A stretch of DNA of 64,000 nucleotides from Spirochaetota bacterium (GCA_023393015.1 JAEWMY010000016.1:1-64000); one strand, 5' to 3'; positions 7,334 through 17,002 are shown, numbered from the stretch's first letter. Numbers and translations: made by a program. Notes: generated by a model not told the origin, from the letters alone.

Positions 7334-9515
7334 ACTCCCTCCTGGGTTCCTTTTCGTGAAGCTCGACGCGTCGCTTTTCCGCGAGGTACAGGGTTTCCTG
7401 AGCGCGGACGGGCTTTTCGTCACGCGCCGGGCGAGATCGCGTCCACGCGCCGTCGCTTTTCAGCCGATGCGAGTTCACGTTGTCGGCGAAGTACGTCTGC
7501 AGGATCCCGCCGATCGTCTTGCGTATGCTGTCCTGCAAGACCGGGAACATGAGCTCGACGCGACGGTCGAGATTGCGCGACATCCAGTCCGCGCTCGAGA
7601 GGTACGCCTCCTCGGCGCCCCCGTTACGGAACCAGAACACCCGCGAGTGCTCGAGGAAACGGTCTATCACGCTCACCACCGAGACGTTCTCGCTCATGCC
7701 CCGGACGCCCGGCACGAGCATGCACACACCGCGGACGTTCAGCATCACCCGGACGCCGGCGCGGCTCGCATTGTAGAGGGCGTCGATCATCTCGAAATCG
7801 GCGAGACTGTTCACCTTCGCCATGATGAGGCCCGGGCGCTCGGCGGACGACTTCTCGATCTCCCGGTCGATGAGCGAAAGAAGCCTCGGCTTTATCTCGA
7901 TCGGCGCCATAGCGAGCCGTTTCATGCCGACTATCGCCGAGTAGCCCGATATCATGTTGAAAAAAAGCGTGGCGTCGTTCGCGATCTCGCGGTTCGCCGT
8001 GAAAACCGACATGTCCGAGTAGAAGCGAGCGGTCCTGTCGTTGTAGTTCCCGGTCGAAAGATGCGCGTAGCGCCGCACGCCGTCGTCCTCCCGGCGCACC
8101 ACGAGCAGGACCTTCGCGTGGACCTTCAGCCGCGCGATGCCGTACACGACGATGACGCCGACCTCCTCGAGGCGGTGCGCCCACGAGATGTTCCTCTCCT
8201 CGTCGAAGCGCGCCTTGAGCTCTACGAACACGGTAACGTGCTTTCCGGAACGAGCCGCGCGCTCGAGCGCCCTGATGACGGGAGAGTCGCCGCTCGTACG
8301 GTAGAGCGTCATCTTGATCGCGAGCACCTCTGGGTCGTCGGCGGCGTCGTTCAGGAAGCGGAGGACCGGCTCCCAAGAGTGGTAGGGCACGTGAAGGAAA
8401 AGGTCCGTGCGCTTGAGCTCGTCCCAGAACGGGCCCTCCTCGGGGAAGTCGACGGGCCAGAAGTTCTTCCAGGGCGGGTTACGCAGGCGGTCGAGGCCGT
8501 CGATCGCCACGAGCTCGAGGAGAGTCGGCAAGTCCATCGGGCCGGGGACGGGGTAGACGTCGCCGTCGTCGAGGCCCATGCTTGACCGGAGGAAGGAGAG
8601 AATCGAAGGACACCCCCCGGTCGCGATGAGCCTGACCGGCAGGGAAGAAAGGCGGGCCGCGAGCACCTCCTCTATCGCCGCGATGAAGTCTCCGTCGCGG
8701 TCCTCGTCGACGGGCCGGTCGGCGTCACGCGTCACCTTGAAAAGCATGCTTTCCGCGACCGAGTAGCCGGGAAACAGGCGCTGCCCGAAGGTGAGGACGA
8801 CGTCGTCGATGAGGGTAAACCTTCGCTCGCCGGCCTCGTCGGGCAGCCATACGACGCGCGGTATGCTCGTCGGTATCTGGACGATGGCCATGGAGTCGTC
8901 CGGAACGACGCCGGAAACCGACTCGGCGGACGCGTCCGCGGCCGGCACGGAAGCGACGGCGACGCCCGATACCGCCTCCATGAATCCGGCGAGCGGCCCG
9001 GTTTGCGGCGCAATGGACGGGCGCAGCAGGAAGGCGGCGTGCAGTCTGAGGTTGCCGATGCTCGGCAAGGCCCCCGTCACGCTCGCGCGAAGCGGCGTCA
9101 GGAGGGGGAATACGTCGTTCAGGAAAAAGCCCTCGAGAAACCGGATCTGGTGCGGTACGTACTCGGCGGGGCGGACGTAGCGCACGCCCTCGGCGGCGAG
9201 GCCGGGCAGTATGTCGCCGAGCAGGCAGTCGTACTGGATCTTGACGAGCTCGTGGACGCGCGAGGACAGGAGCTCGAGCTGTTCGCGCGGGCAGAGTCCC
9301 GAGGCGTCGCGGGCCTCGGGATCGCGCGCGCACTGTGCCTTGAGGGCGGCGACGCGAACCATGAAGAACTCGTCGAAGTTCGAGGAGACGATCGTGAGGA
9401 ACCGCAGCCGTTCGAGAAGCGGAACGGAAGGCTGTCTTGCCTCGTCGAGCACGCGGGCGTTGAATTCGACCCACGAAAGTTCCCTGCTGAAATACCGGTT
9501 CTCGACTTTTTTCAT
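7314..9515 (-). CDS. ppk1: Polyphosphate kinase 1
   Basis: Transfers the terminal phosphate of ATP to polyphosphate; 733 aa, usual PPK1 size. N-terminal motif RELSWVEFNARVL; catalytic phospholipase-D-like domains with LKVHAKVLL (His466, the expected autophosphorylated histidine) and the second block SADWMSRNLDRRVE. An alanine/serine-rich insertion lies around residues 165-210. It follows ppx/gppA by 21 bases with a GAGG ribosome site, so synthesis and breakdown of polyphosphate are encoded together. Confidence 0.97.
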   Translation of the reverse strand: MKKVENRYFSRELSWVEFNARVLDEARQPSVPLLERLRFLTIVSSNFDEFFMVRVAALKAQCARDPEARDASGLCPREQLELLSSRVHELVKIQYDCLLGDILPGLAAEGVRYVRPAEYVPHQIRFLEGFFLNDVFPLLTPLRASVTGALPSIGNLRLHAAFLLRPSIAPQTGPLAGFMEAVSGVAVASVPAADASAESVSGVVPDDSMAIVQIPTSIPRVVWLPDEAGERRFTLIDDVVLTFGQRLFPGYSVAESMLFKVTRDADRPVDEDRDGDFIAAIEEVLAARLSSLPVRLIATGGCPSILSFLRSSMGLDDGDVYPVPGPMDLPTLLELVAIDGLDRLRNPPWKNFWPVDFPEEGPFWDELKRTDLFLHVPYHSWEPVLRFLNDAADDPEVLAIKMTLYRTSGDSPVIRALERAARSGKHVTVFVELKARFDEERNISWAHRLEEVGVIVVYGIARLKVHAKVLLVVRREDDGVRRYAHLSTGNYNDRTARFYSDMSVFTANREIANDATLFFNMISGYSAIVGMKRLAMAPIEIKPRLLSLIDREIEKSSAERPGLIMAKVNSLADFEMIDALYNASRAGVRVMLNVRGVCMLVPGVRGMSENVSVVSVIDRFLEHSRVFWFRNGGAEEAYLSSADWMSRNLDRRVELMFPVLQDSIRKTIGGILQTYFADNVNSHRLKSDGAWTRSRPARDEKPVRAQETLYLAEKRRVELHEKEPRREFIVRRN

Positions 9516-9535
9516 GACTTCCGCCTCATATTCCC

Positions 9536-9541
9536 ATTATA
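9536..9541 (-). promoter_or_regulatory. Perfect TATAAT overlapping the ppx stop, before ppk1
   Basis: The final codons of ppx, GTA TAA, followed by T form TATAAT about 20 bases upstream of the ppk1 ATG. No good -35 is visible at 16-18 bases, so an internal promoter is possible but not certain. Confidence 0.35.
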
Positions 9542-11081
9542 CCATGGTCAGCTTATACCCGAACACGTCCTCGAAGAGGTCCGCCTTTTCCTCGAGCGCG
9601 ATCCGCTCGAGGGTAATATCGTGCGTTCCGACCGCGCGCAGGAGCAGCGTGTCCTTCGTGAGCTCTATGGTGAAGTCCGCGATGTGCTGGGAGTGGCCCC
9701 GGTCGAGCGCGTCGGCGATCCGCAGGAGCGAGGCGAGCTTGAGCACCATCGTGCGGTCGGCGCGCGGGAGCATGGCGTACGCGGTATGCGCCGAACTCGG
9801 CACCTCCGCCCGGTGGTAGCGCACGACGTTCGACACGACGTTCATGTCGTCCTTGTTGAGACCGAAGATGTCCGAGTGCGAGATGATGTACTGGCTGTGC
9901 AGGTGATGGTCGCTCGCCCGGATGAAGGACCCGACGTCGTGGAGGATCGCGGCGCTTTCAAGGAGGAGGCGCGCGTGGCGGTCGAGCGAGAGCTCGCCTT
10001 CGAGACAGTCGAAAAGGCGCAGGGCTACGCGCGCGACGTACAGCGAATGCGCCTCGTCGTAATGAAACTTCTTTCCGAGGCTCGTCGCGGAGGCGACTAC
10101 CTGGGTGTAGAATTCCTCGCGTACGAGCTGGTCGGGACCGGCGAGCCGGGAGATGATCACGCCCTCGCGTATGGAAAGGTAGGGCACGAGCACGGTGTCC
10201 GCGGCCGTGAGTTCGAGGAAATACCGGTAGGCGAGAAGCCCCGGAACGAGCGACTCGGCCTCGCCGTAGGCGATGCGGAAATGATGCACGATCTCCTCGA
10301 CGCCGTAACCGGAAACGCGGTCCACGAACGCGATGAAGGCCTTTCTGTCTATGGAAGCGAGCAAATCCGTCACCTGCGTGCCGACGCTCCGCGCGACGAG
10401 GCGGGCGTCGCTGCCGATGGCGATAAGCTGCTTGACGACGTCGAGCCTCAGTTCGTTGTTGAGGTTCTCCGCCATCGTGCGGATGTAGTCCCCGAGAAAT
10501 CGCCGGACGTCCTTTTCCGATCCGGTCATCGCCTTCACCTGCTGCTCGATGATGACGGTTCCCATCCTGAAGCTGTGCGCCGCCACCATCTTCCCCTTTT
10601 GCAGGAGCATGATCTCGGTGGAGCCGCCGCCGACGTCGATGACGATAGAGTTGACGCGGAAAGGCTTTCCCGGCGCGAGGCAAAGGGCGTGCTCCACGGC
10701 CAGGTACATAAGGCGGTTTTCCTCGAGCCCGTCGATGACGCGGACGCGAAAGCCGGTCTTCACGGCGAGGCGGTCGAGCACGGAGTCCCGGTTCCGCGCC
10801 TCGCGGACGGCGCTCGTGGCGACGACGGAAACCTGCGTGTCGGGTATGTCCCAGGAGGCGAGCATCTCGCGGTAGCGGTTGAGTATCGCCAGGCACTGGA
10901 GGAGGGACTCGCGGGATACGACGCCGGCGGTAAAGACGTCGCGCCCGAGGGCGAGCGCGCGCTCTGCGCGGTCTATCACGCGCCACGAACCGTCGGCGGA
11001 AACCTCCGCCACGAGCAACCGGATTCCGGTCGCCCCTATCTCTATTACGGCCTCGAGCCGCGGCTGGGTCCCGCCGTCCAC
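9537..11081 (-). CDS. ppx: Ppx/GppA exopolyphosphatase family with HD domain
   Basis: 514 aa. N-terminal actin-like ASKHA fold with the phosphate-binding motif DVGGGSTEI and conserved SAVREARN; C-terminal HD-type helical domain with the metal motif LHDVG and later HH/D residues, as in long-form exopolyphosphatase/guanosine pentaphosphatases. The start is GTG at 11081, 13 bases after the stop of the glycosidase gene. Sits between the glycosidase and ppk1. Whether it prefers polyphosphate or pppGpp cannot be told from sequence alone, but the ppk1 neighbour favours polyphosphate. Confidence 0.92.
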   Translation of the reverse strand: MDGGTQPRLEAVIEIGATGIRLLVAEVSADGSWRVIDRAERALALGRDVFTAGVVSRESLLQCLAILNRYREMLASWDIPDTQVSVVATSAVREARNRDSVLDRLAVKTGFRVRVIDGLEENRLMYLAVEHALCLAPGKPFRVNSIVIDVGGGSTEIMLLQKGKMVAAHSFRMGTVIIEQQVKAMTGSEKDVRRFLGDYIRTMAENLNNELRLDVVKQLIAIGSDARLVARSVGTQVTDLLASIDRKAFIAFVDRVSGYGVEEIVHHFRIAYGEAESLVPGLLAYRYFLELTAADTVLVPYLSIREGVIISRLAGPDQLVREEFYTQVVASATSLGKKFHYDEAHSLYVARVALRLFDCLEGELSLDRHARLLLESAAILHDVGSFIRASDHHLHSQYIISHSDIFGLNKDDMNVVSNVVRYHRAEVPSSAHTAYAMLPRADRTMVLKLASLLRIADALDRGHSQHIADFTIELTKDTLLLRAVGTHDITLERIALEEKADLFEDVFGYKLTMV

Positions 11082-11094
11082 GTTCAGCCGTCCG

Positions 11095-12525
11095 TCAGAG
11101 CTTGTCTATGAGCATCGAGCACTTGCCGGAAGGGATCGGCAGGGTCTTCTTCTTCTGGCCGAGGATGTTGATCGTGAAGTAGTAAAGCTTCTCGCTTTCC
11201 ATGTGTATCTCCCACCCGCGCTGGCTCTTGTTGGAGAGTATCGTGATGAGATTCCGCTTGAGGCTCAGGTTTTCTATGCCCATGACCTCGAGGTTCGGTA
11301 TGATCCAGTCGACCGTCTTGCGCGGCAGGCTGATGGAAAGCCCGATGATGTTCTCGATCATCAGCGCGATCGTCGAGAGGCCCGCGTGCGGAAGGTACTG
11401 CTTGCGGGGAAAGCCTTCCTTGCCGGGCCACTGCGCGGGGCCTTCCTTGCCGGGAAGGTAGGCCTCCCAGAGACTGCCCTTGTTGTGTTCGCCGTTAGGC
11501 GAAAGCGCGTCGAGGACGTAGTAGAGGTGCCGGATAGCGCACTCGCGCGCGAGATCCCAGCGGTTGTACTTTTCGAGGCCCTTCACGACCATGAAGGTGA
11601 ACGGGGGGAACACGCTTCCCCGGTACCCCATGCCGCGCTCGTCGTATTCCGGGTCGTCGGCCGAAAGGCTCGGAAAGGGATGGTCGACGCCGAAGGTCTT
11701 GGGGTTCTGCAGGTGCGAGATGAGCTTCTCGGCCTTGTCCTCGTTCGGTATCTCGGCGAGCAGGGGCCAGAAGCCCGCGATCGTCTTTTGCGGCAGGCGC
11801 CGTTCGTGGTCGTCGATATCGTGGTAGAAACCCGTAGCCGGGTCCCACATGAGCGAGTTGATCCGCGTCTTGAGCGAGAAGTACATCCGCTTGTACTGGA
11901 ACGAAAGGTCCTTGTCGTTCAGGATGTCGCCGAGGGCGGACATGTAGAGGGCGTTGATGGCGAGCGTGGTGTTGAAATCGACGAGGTACGTCGCCTTCTT
12001 TCTCGGCGAGTTCGTCATCGTGGTGGCGGCGAGGGGAACCTTGTAGAGGCCGTTCGGCTTCTTGAAGGTCTCGTCGATCCAGGTCATGTACCGCTGAAGC
12101 ACGGGCATGACGTCCTTGATGCGCTTCTTGTTCGCGGTCTTGTGGAAGAGGTTGAATTCCGCCCAGGCGAACAGCGGGAGCCCGATTCCCTCTGGATTAT
12201 CCTTCGAGAGGACTGGGTCTCCCGTCAGGAGGTCGTACTTCCAGCGGATCGCGCCCGAGTCTTCCTGATGCTCGTAGAAAAAATCGAGACTCTGGTTCGC
12301 GTGGTAATTCCGGTTCGAGTACACGAAAAAAAAGGACGAAAAGATCGTTTCGTACTGGTTCAGTATTGATTCGTCACCGTCGGGGTAGATAAAATATCCC
12401 TCGGGAGACAGGCCTTTGACGTCCGGCGTGATCCAGTAGTCCTGTATCCAAGCCCAGCTGCGGTCATATATATCGACAAAGTCCTGGTCGTAGAAGTGAA
12501 CTTTGGGGAAATCACGCTTATTCAC
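11095..12525 (-). CDS. GH63/trehalase-like glycoside hydrolase
   Basis: 476-aa cytoplasmic protein with no signal peptide, of the (alpha/alpha)6-barrel type related to trehalases and MGH1/mannosylglycerate hydrolases: LFAWAEFNLFHKT, AATTMTNSPRK, LVDFNTTLAINALYMSAL, GFWPLLA, GMGYRGSVFPPFTFMVVKGL and HAGLSTIALMIENIIGLS. The start at 12525 has AAGGAGC nine to ten bases upstream. It is first in an apparent operon with ppx and ppk1. Substrate unknown; a compatible-solute or storage sugar is a reasonable guess because the partners handle polyphosphate, also a storage compound. Confidence 0.72.
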   Translation of the reverse strand: MNKRDFPKVHFYDQDFVDIYDRSWAWIQDYWITPDVKGLSPEGYFIYPDGDESILNQYETIFSSFFFVYSNRNYHANQSLDFFYEHQEDSGAIRWKYDLLTGDPVLSKDNPEGIGLPLFAWAEFNLFHKTANKKRIKDVMPVLQRYMTWIDETFKKPNGLYKVPLAATTMTNSPRKKATYLVDFNTTLAINALYMSALGDILNDKDLSFQYKRMYFSLKTRINSLMWDPATGFYHDIDDHERRLPQKTIAGFWPLLAEIPNEDKAEKLISHLQNPKTFGVDHPFPSLSADDPEYDERGMGYRGSVFPPFTFMVVKGLEKYNRWDLARECAIRHLYYVLDALSPNGEHNKGSLWEAYLPGKEGPAQWPGKEGFPRKQYLPHAGLSTIALMIENIIGLSISLPRKTVDWIIPNLEVMGIENLSLKRNLITILSNKSQRGWEIHMESEKLYYFTINILGQKKKTLPIPSGKCSMLIDKL

Positions 12526-12596
12526 GATTGCTCCTTAAGGGCTTACTTTTATAGCCGCGTCAATTTTCAAGTATATCATAAACAGGGATAAAATTA

Positions 12597-12602
12597 TATA
12601 CT
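12597..12602 (+). promoter_or_regulatory. -10-like TATACT before the GatB/asparaginase gene
   Basis: TATACT in the AT-rich divergent gap (12530-12610), 33 bases before the ATG; no convincing -35. Confidence 0.35.
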
Positions 12603-12635
12603 TCACAGGCAAAAAAAGGGTTCAGGAGGGGATCG

Positions 12636-15047
12636 ATGTACCAGTCCCGCGTGTTTCTCGAGGTTCGCATCCTGGTTTCCGCGAAGCAAAAGGCCTTTTG
12701 CGCCTGCGGCATCGGCGAGGCCGGGGCCTCCTGCCCCGTTTGCCGCCGGGAAGGCGACGCGATCCCCGCGATCGGCCCCGATACGGCGCGAACCGCCTAC
12801 ACCCTCGCCCACGCCCTCGACTGCGCCCTCTCGGGAACCGCCGTATGGGAACTCCCCAAGGGGAACCCCTCGCTCCCCGAGGCGTACCGGCTGTCCGGCG
12901 CCTCCGTACGCGTCGCGACGGGCGGTTTCATGGATATCGAGTTTCACCGCAGGCGCAAGAGGATATCCATCGGGGAATTGCGGCTTGAGGAATACGCCGG
13001 GCGTCTCACGCACGTCAACGGCGAGGCCAGGATGGATTACTCCCAGGCGGGCGCCCCGAATATCCGCATCAGGACCGGAACCCAATTCGAGCTCGGAGAG
13101 GAAGCGGAGATATTCCTGACCGAGCTCAGGCGCCGCATCCAGTACATGGGGCTTCTCAAGGGCGTGCCGGTCGAGAGCGTCATCCGCTGCAACGCGTACG
13201 TCGCCCTCGCGGAGTATCCGAACGAGCCGGGATACTTCGTCAAGCTCAGGAACCTCAACTCGTTCAACTTCGTCCGCAAGGCGATCAACTCGGAACTCCA
13301 CCGCCAGGAGGAAATCCTGACGTCGGGCGGAACCGTCGTCTCCGAAAGCAGGCTGTGGAACGAGAGGCAGGACCGGACGGAGCATCACCAGAGCAGGGAG
13401 TCTGCCTCCGCCCTCGAGGCGAAGCCGATCGCCGGGCTCGGGGAATACCGGTGTCCCCCGGCCCTGCTCGCGGAACTCCGCGCCTCCGCGATCGAGCACC
13501 CGTCCGAGCGGCAAAACCGCCTTATCGAATCCTTCGGAATCGCGCGCGCGCGCGCCGAGTTCATATGCGACGAAAAGGCCCGCGCCGACTTCTTCGAACA
13601 GTCGATAGCGGCCGGGGCGCCCGCCATGGAAACCGCCCACTGGCTCATGTCCGACGTGACCGGAGCGCTCCGCAGGGCGGGAGTATCGATCCAGGAATCA
13701 CCCCTTTCCCCGCGCCGCTTCGCCCGTATACTCGAGCTCTACAACGCGAAGTCGATCAACAGCCACATCGCGAAGCTCCTCATCCAGGCGGTCATCGAGA
13801 CCGACAAGGATCCCGCCGAACTGCTGGAGAAGCACAACTGGCGGCTCATCACGGACGAAGGGGAGCTCAAGGCGATCGTCGAGCGCGTCATCCAGGACAA
13901 CGAGGCGGAGGTACGCCGTCTCAAGGAAGGCGACATGGCCCCGCTCGAGTTTCTCACCGGCATCGTGATGAAAAAGACGCGAGGCCTCGCCGACCCCATG
14001 GCGGTCAAGAAGATCCTGAAGGACGAACTCCGCATCAGCGTGACCTACGTCATCGCCATGGGCGGGACTATCTCGGGAAACCGGGACGGGGACGAGGTGA
14101 GCGCCGGCGACGCGGACATACTCCGCTCCATGGTGCCGCCAGACATGGCCGACGGACACATCAGCTTCGAGACGGCGCTGTCGGAACGGCTTCTCAGCGA
14201 GGAGATCCAGCCGGCCGACTGGGCCGCGCTCATCCACGCCATCGCGAAACGGATTTCCTCCGGGACCGCGAACGGCATCGTGGTTACGCACGGCACGGAC
14301 ACGCTCGCCTACACGGCCCCGCTCGTGTTCTGGCTCTTCGCCGACTCTCCCGTCCCCATAGTGCTCACAGCGTCAACCGAACCGCCCGCGACGGTACAGG
14401 CCGCGAAGGGCGCGGGATCCGGAGGGGACGACGAGGCGAGGGCTAACTTCGCGCGGGCGCTCGCCCTCGCGCGGGAAAAGGAACGCGGCGTCTACGTCGC
14501 GTTCGGGGAGCGGGTTCTCTCGCCGTTCAACCTGAAATTCCTCAGGCCCGCTCCGGCCGGCTTCACCAACTGGAATACCGAAACGCCCGTCCACACGGGA
14601 GTCGGCCTCCTAACGGACTACGCCGACACGGACCGCTACGTCATGGCGAGGATACTCTCGGAGGCCGCGAACGCGATGTTCATGAGCCGCGTCTTCCCGG
14701 GAATGCGCGCCGACCGCCTGCTCTCGCTCGCCGACGACGGTGTGCGTTTTTTCTTTCTCGAGCTGTACGAAAAGGGGACGGCAAACATGAAGGACGGGGA
14801 CTGGTCGCTGAAACCCCTGCTGATACAGGGAAGGAGGCGGAACTGCCGGTTCTTCTGCACCTCGCAGCAGGAAGGCGACGTCGACTTCTCGGGATACTCC
14901 ACCTCCCGCAGGATGTGGCGCGAGGGCGCCGTCCCGATGGGCGCGCTGACGACGGAAACCGCGATAGCGCTCTACTTCGCCGCGAGCCTCGTGTGCGACT
15001 CGGACGAGGAGCTCGACCAGATCATGGAGACCGCGGGCCAGTCCTGA
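12636..15047 (+). CDS. GatB/GatE-like amidotransferase domain fused to asparaginase (GatD-like) domain
   Basis: 803 aa, start with AGGAGGGG upstream. Residues 1-465 resemble GatB: a zinc ribbon (C22xC24, C33xxC36), LEEYAGRLTHVNGEA, LRNLNSFNFVRKAINSE, SRLWNE, and a C-terminal YqeY-like helical domain. Residues about 468-800 resemble type I asparaginase/GatD: IAMGGTISG (Thr478) and VVTHGTDTLAY (Thr554, Asp555), with Lys634 a possible counterpart of the catalytic lysine. Archaeal GatDE pairs a GatB-type GatE with an asparaginase-type GatD as separate chains; here the two are one polypeptide. The GatB part is divergent: the LEVH motif reads LEVR, and the block that normally reads EIVSEPD is absent. 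It may glutaminylate or amidate a different substrate. No gatA or gatC is nearby. Confidence 0.85.
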   Translation: MYQSRVFLEVRILVSAKQKAFCACGIGEAGASCPVCRREGDAIPAIGPDTARTAYTLAHALDCALSGTAVWELPKGNPSLPEAYRLSGASVRVATGGFMDIEFHRRRKRISIGELRLEEYAGRLTHVNGEARMDYSQAGAPNIRIRTGTQFELGEEAEIFLTELRRRIQYMGLLKGVPVESVIRCNAYVALAEYPNEPGYFVKLRNLNSFNFVRKAINSELHRQEEILTSGGTVVSESRLWNERQDRTEHHQSRESASALEAKPIAGLGEYRCPPALLAELRASAIEHPSERQNRLIESFGIARARAEFICDEKARADFFEQSIAAGAPAMETAHWLMSDVTGALRRAGVSIQESPLSPRRFARILELYNAKSINSHIAKLLIQAVIETDKDPAELLEKHNWRLITDEGELKAIVERVIQDNEAEVRRLKEGDMAPLEFLTGIVMKKTRGLADPMAVKKILKDELRISVTYVIAMGGTISGNRDGDEVSAGDADILRSMVPPDMADGHISFETALSERLLSEEIQPADWAALIHAIAKRISSGTANGIVVTHGTDTLAYTAPLVFWLFADSPVPIVLTASTEPPATVQAAKGAGSGGDDEARANFARALALAREKERGVYVAFGERVLSPFNLKFLRPAPAGFTNWNTETPVHTGVGLLTDYADTDRYVMARILSEAANAMFMSRVFPGMRADRLLSLADDGVRFFFLELYEKGTANMKDGDWSLKPLLIQGRRRNCRFFCTSQQEGDVDFSGYSTSRRMWREGAVPMGALTTETAIALYFAASLVCDSDEELDQIMETAGQS

Positions 15048-15061
15048 CGGCGGCTCCGCGG

Positions 15062-16948
15062 TTATTCCGCGGCGGGGGCGTCGGGCGCCGTCGGTTCGGC
15101 GGTTTCGGGCTGCGTCGCGTCGGGCGCCGTCGGTTCGGCGGTTTCGGGCGCGGGCGTCCCGTAGTGAATCACGACGTCCTCGACCTCTACCTTGTGGCGC
15201 ATCTTCAGGAAAAGCGTTTCCGACTCCTGGTCATACCGATAACCCGACGAGTTGTAGCTCTCGAAGCGCGGATCGGTGCGAAAGTCCATCCCGTAGATCT
15301 CGATCCTCGAAAACGGCTTGATCCCGCGCGCGACCATGTAGTGCGTCTCGCCCTGAGGGAACCGCACGCTCAGCTTGAGCGAGTCGGCTGACGGCTTCGT
15401 CGCGACGATATCGACAGCGCTCGTCCACGCCCAAATACCCGCGCCGGCGGTCGTCGCGAGCGACTGCGCCCTCGGATACCAGGTGTTGTCGGGCAACACG
15501 AGGGGGTAGAGGCTCGACGGACCGAGAAGGGCGTCCGAGGCGGGGGCGAGCCCGTCGGGTCCTTTCGCGAAGGCGGCGGGCAGGACGGCTGACGCGTCGG
15601 CGCGCGAAAGGAGGCTCGTGACGAGAAGATATCCCACCGATCGCCACTGGGCGCGGTCGGGAAGCTCGGTTCCGTAGCGGATCAGGATAGAGGCCACTCT
15701 CAGGGAATGGGCGGTATCGACGGTCTTTCCGTCGCGCGAGACGAACAGCGAGTCGCCGACGCGAACGAGGGCGGACGCGATCGTCCGTTCGCATGATTCG
15801 GCGAGCGCCTCGAAGGCGCGCGCGCGCGAGGGATCCCGCGAGCGTATGTCCAAGAGACACTCGAGAAGGCCCGCGGACTGAAGCGGGGTCGTCGAGGCGA
15901 TCTCCGTCGTGCCCGCGACGCGCGTGAGGTCGTCAAGCAACACGCCGCTTCCCCGGTCCACGAGATAGCCGACGAGCGAGGGAAATTCGAACGCCGCCGG
16001 GTTACCGTCGGCGAGGCGTTTCGCCAGGACGGTGCGCTCCTCGCGCTCGCGGGTCATGAAGCCGGCCCACTTGCGCTCGAGGTCGTTGAAAAAGGTCGCC
16101 GTCAGCCAGGTCCGTCCCGATCCCGTCTTGAAGGATTCAGGCACGGCTTCGATGGCGCCGCGGTACATGCCGATCCGCCCCATTTCCGCGACGTAGGCGG
16201 CCGCGACCTGCTCGCTGAAGGTTCCCGCGGCGATCCTGTCGCGGAACACCGCGAGAGCCGAGGCCGCGAATTTTTCCCGCGCCCTGTCCCAGGCGGACTC
16301 GGTCGCTCCGGGAAGCGAGGCGAATTGCTCGAGGGAAAGCCCCTTTGCAGGAAGCCACGTTTGATAGTAGACTACCGGCGCGGACCGTTCGAGGACGAGA
16401 TTCCTGACCGCGGAGGCGGGACCCTGCGCGAGCGGTTTGCCCGGGAAGGAATAGAGCTTTCCGCCGACGCCCACGAGGGACGCGGAATCGCGCCGCTCGA
16501 GCCTGGCGCTCCGCGAAAGCCGGTACGGCAACTCGAGACGGGAAAAGCCCTCGGGCAGGACGGCGGACACTGCGACCACGTCGATGTCGCCGCGTTTGTC
16601 GTACGCGAAACGGATCCTGGCGCCGCGCGAGAACGAGAGCTCGAGACGGCCGTCCGAGGGGGCGACGTCCACGAAGTCGAGCGCCACGGGGGTTCCGCCG
16701 TCCCTTCGGGCGACGAGGCGGTTGTTGTCGTCAAGGAAAAAGTCGAGGCCGAACGCGCCGACGTGTAACGGCGGGGCGGGACGCGAAACGCCGGGCGCCT
16801 CTTCCCGGGTGGCCGCCGAAACCATAAACGGCCCGACGGACAGGGAAAAGGCGTTTCCCCGGGTAAACTGAAGCGCGAATATGCCGATAATGATACATAC
16901 GTAGAGAACGAACAAAAAAAGGACTCTGCGGGAGAAATTCTTGACCAT
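15062..16948 (-). CDS. Membrane-anchored protein of unknown function, 628 aa
   Basis: Not recognised. The start at 16948 gives MVKNFSRRVLFLFVLYVCIIIGIF, a single N-terminal membrane anchor, with the remainder probably periplasmic. There is an alpha-helical middle and a beta-rich C-terminal part. The last 35 residues are a proline/glutamate/threonine tail with a duplicated PETAEPTAPDA. A longer start at 16984 (TTG) is unlikely because it coincides with the -35 of the promoter. Divergent to the TPR lipoprotein gene with 54 bases between the starts. An envelope role is inferred from topology. Confidence 0.8.
   Translation of the reverse strand: MVKNFSRRVLFLFVLYVCIIIGIFALQFTRGNAFSLSVGPFMVSAATREEAPGVSRPAPPLHVGAFGLDFFLDDNNRLVARRDGGTPVALDFVDVAPSDGRLELSFSRGARIRFAYDKRGDIDVVAVSAVLPEGFSRLELPYRLSRSARLERRDSASLVGVGGKLYSFPGKPLAQGPASAVRNLVLERSAPVVYYQTWLPAKGLSLEQFASLPGATESAWDRAREKFAASALAVFRDRIAAGTFSEQVAAAYVAEMGRIGMYRGAIEAVPESFKTGSGRTWLTATFFNDLERKWAGFMTREREERTVLAKRLADGNPAAFEFPSLVGYLVDRGSGVLLDDLTRVAGTTEIASTTPLQSAGLLECLLDIRSRDPSRARAFEALAESCERTIASALVRVGDSLFVSRDGKTVDTAHSLRVASILIRYGTELPDRAQWRSVGYLLVTSLLSRADASAVLPAAFAKGPDGLAPASDALLGPSSLYPLVLPDNTWYPRAQSLATTAGAGIWAWTSAVDIVATKPSADSLKLSVRFPQGETHYMVARGIKPFSRIEIYGMDFRTDPRFESYNSSGYRYDQESETLFLKMRHKVEVEDVVIHYGTPAPETAEPTAPDATQPETAEPTAPDAPAAE
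15078..15149. repeat. 33-bp direct repeat (39-bp period) in a gene 3' end
   Basis: Identical 33-base copies at 15078-15110 and 15117-15149, encoding the PETAEPTAPDA tail of the 628-aa membrane protein. Confidence 0.95.
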
Positions 16949-16955
16949 CCGTCCG

Positions 16956-16984
16956 AGTGTAGCCAAAGCACGGGACAAAATCAA
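16956..16984 (-). promoter_or_regulatory. Promoter of the 628-aa membrane protein gene
   Basis: TTGATT, 17 bases, TACACT on the minus strand; seven bases separate the -10 from the ATG at 16948 and no ribosome site is present. Confidence 0.65.
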
Positions 16985-17002
16985 TGACTGCGAGGGAGTG
17001 AC

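Noticed and set aside
5552..7400. parS site near parAB
   Set aside because: No TGTTTCACGTGAAACA-like palindrome seen by eye in this part of the window.
9003..11111. 702-codon open frame on the plus strand
   Set aside because: It lies opposite ppk1 and ppx, which have clear motifs; the frame is a by-product of GC-rich codons.
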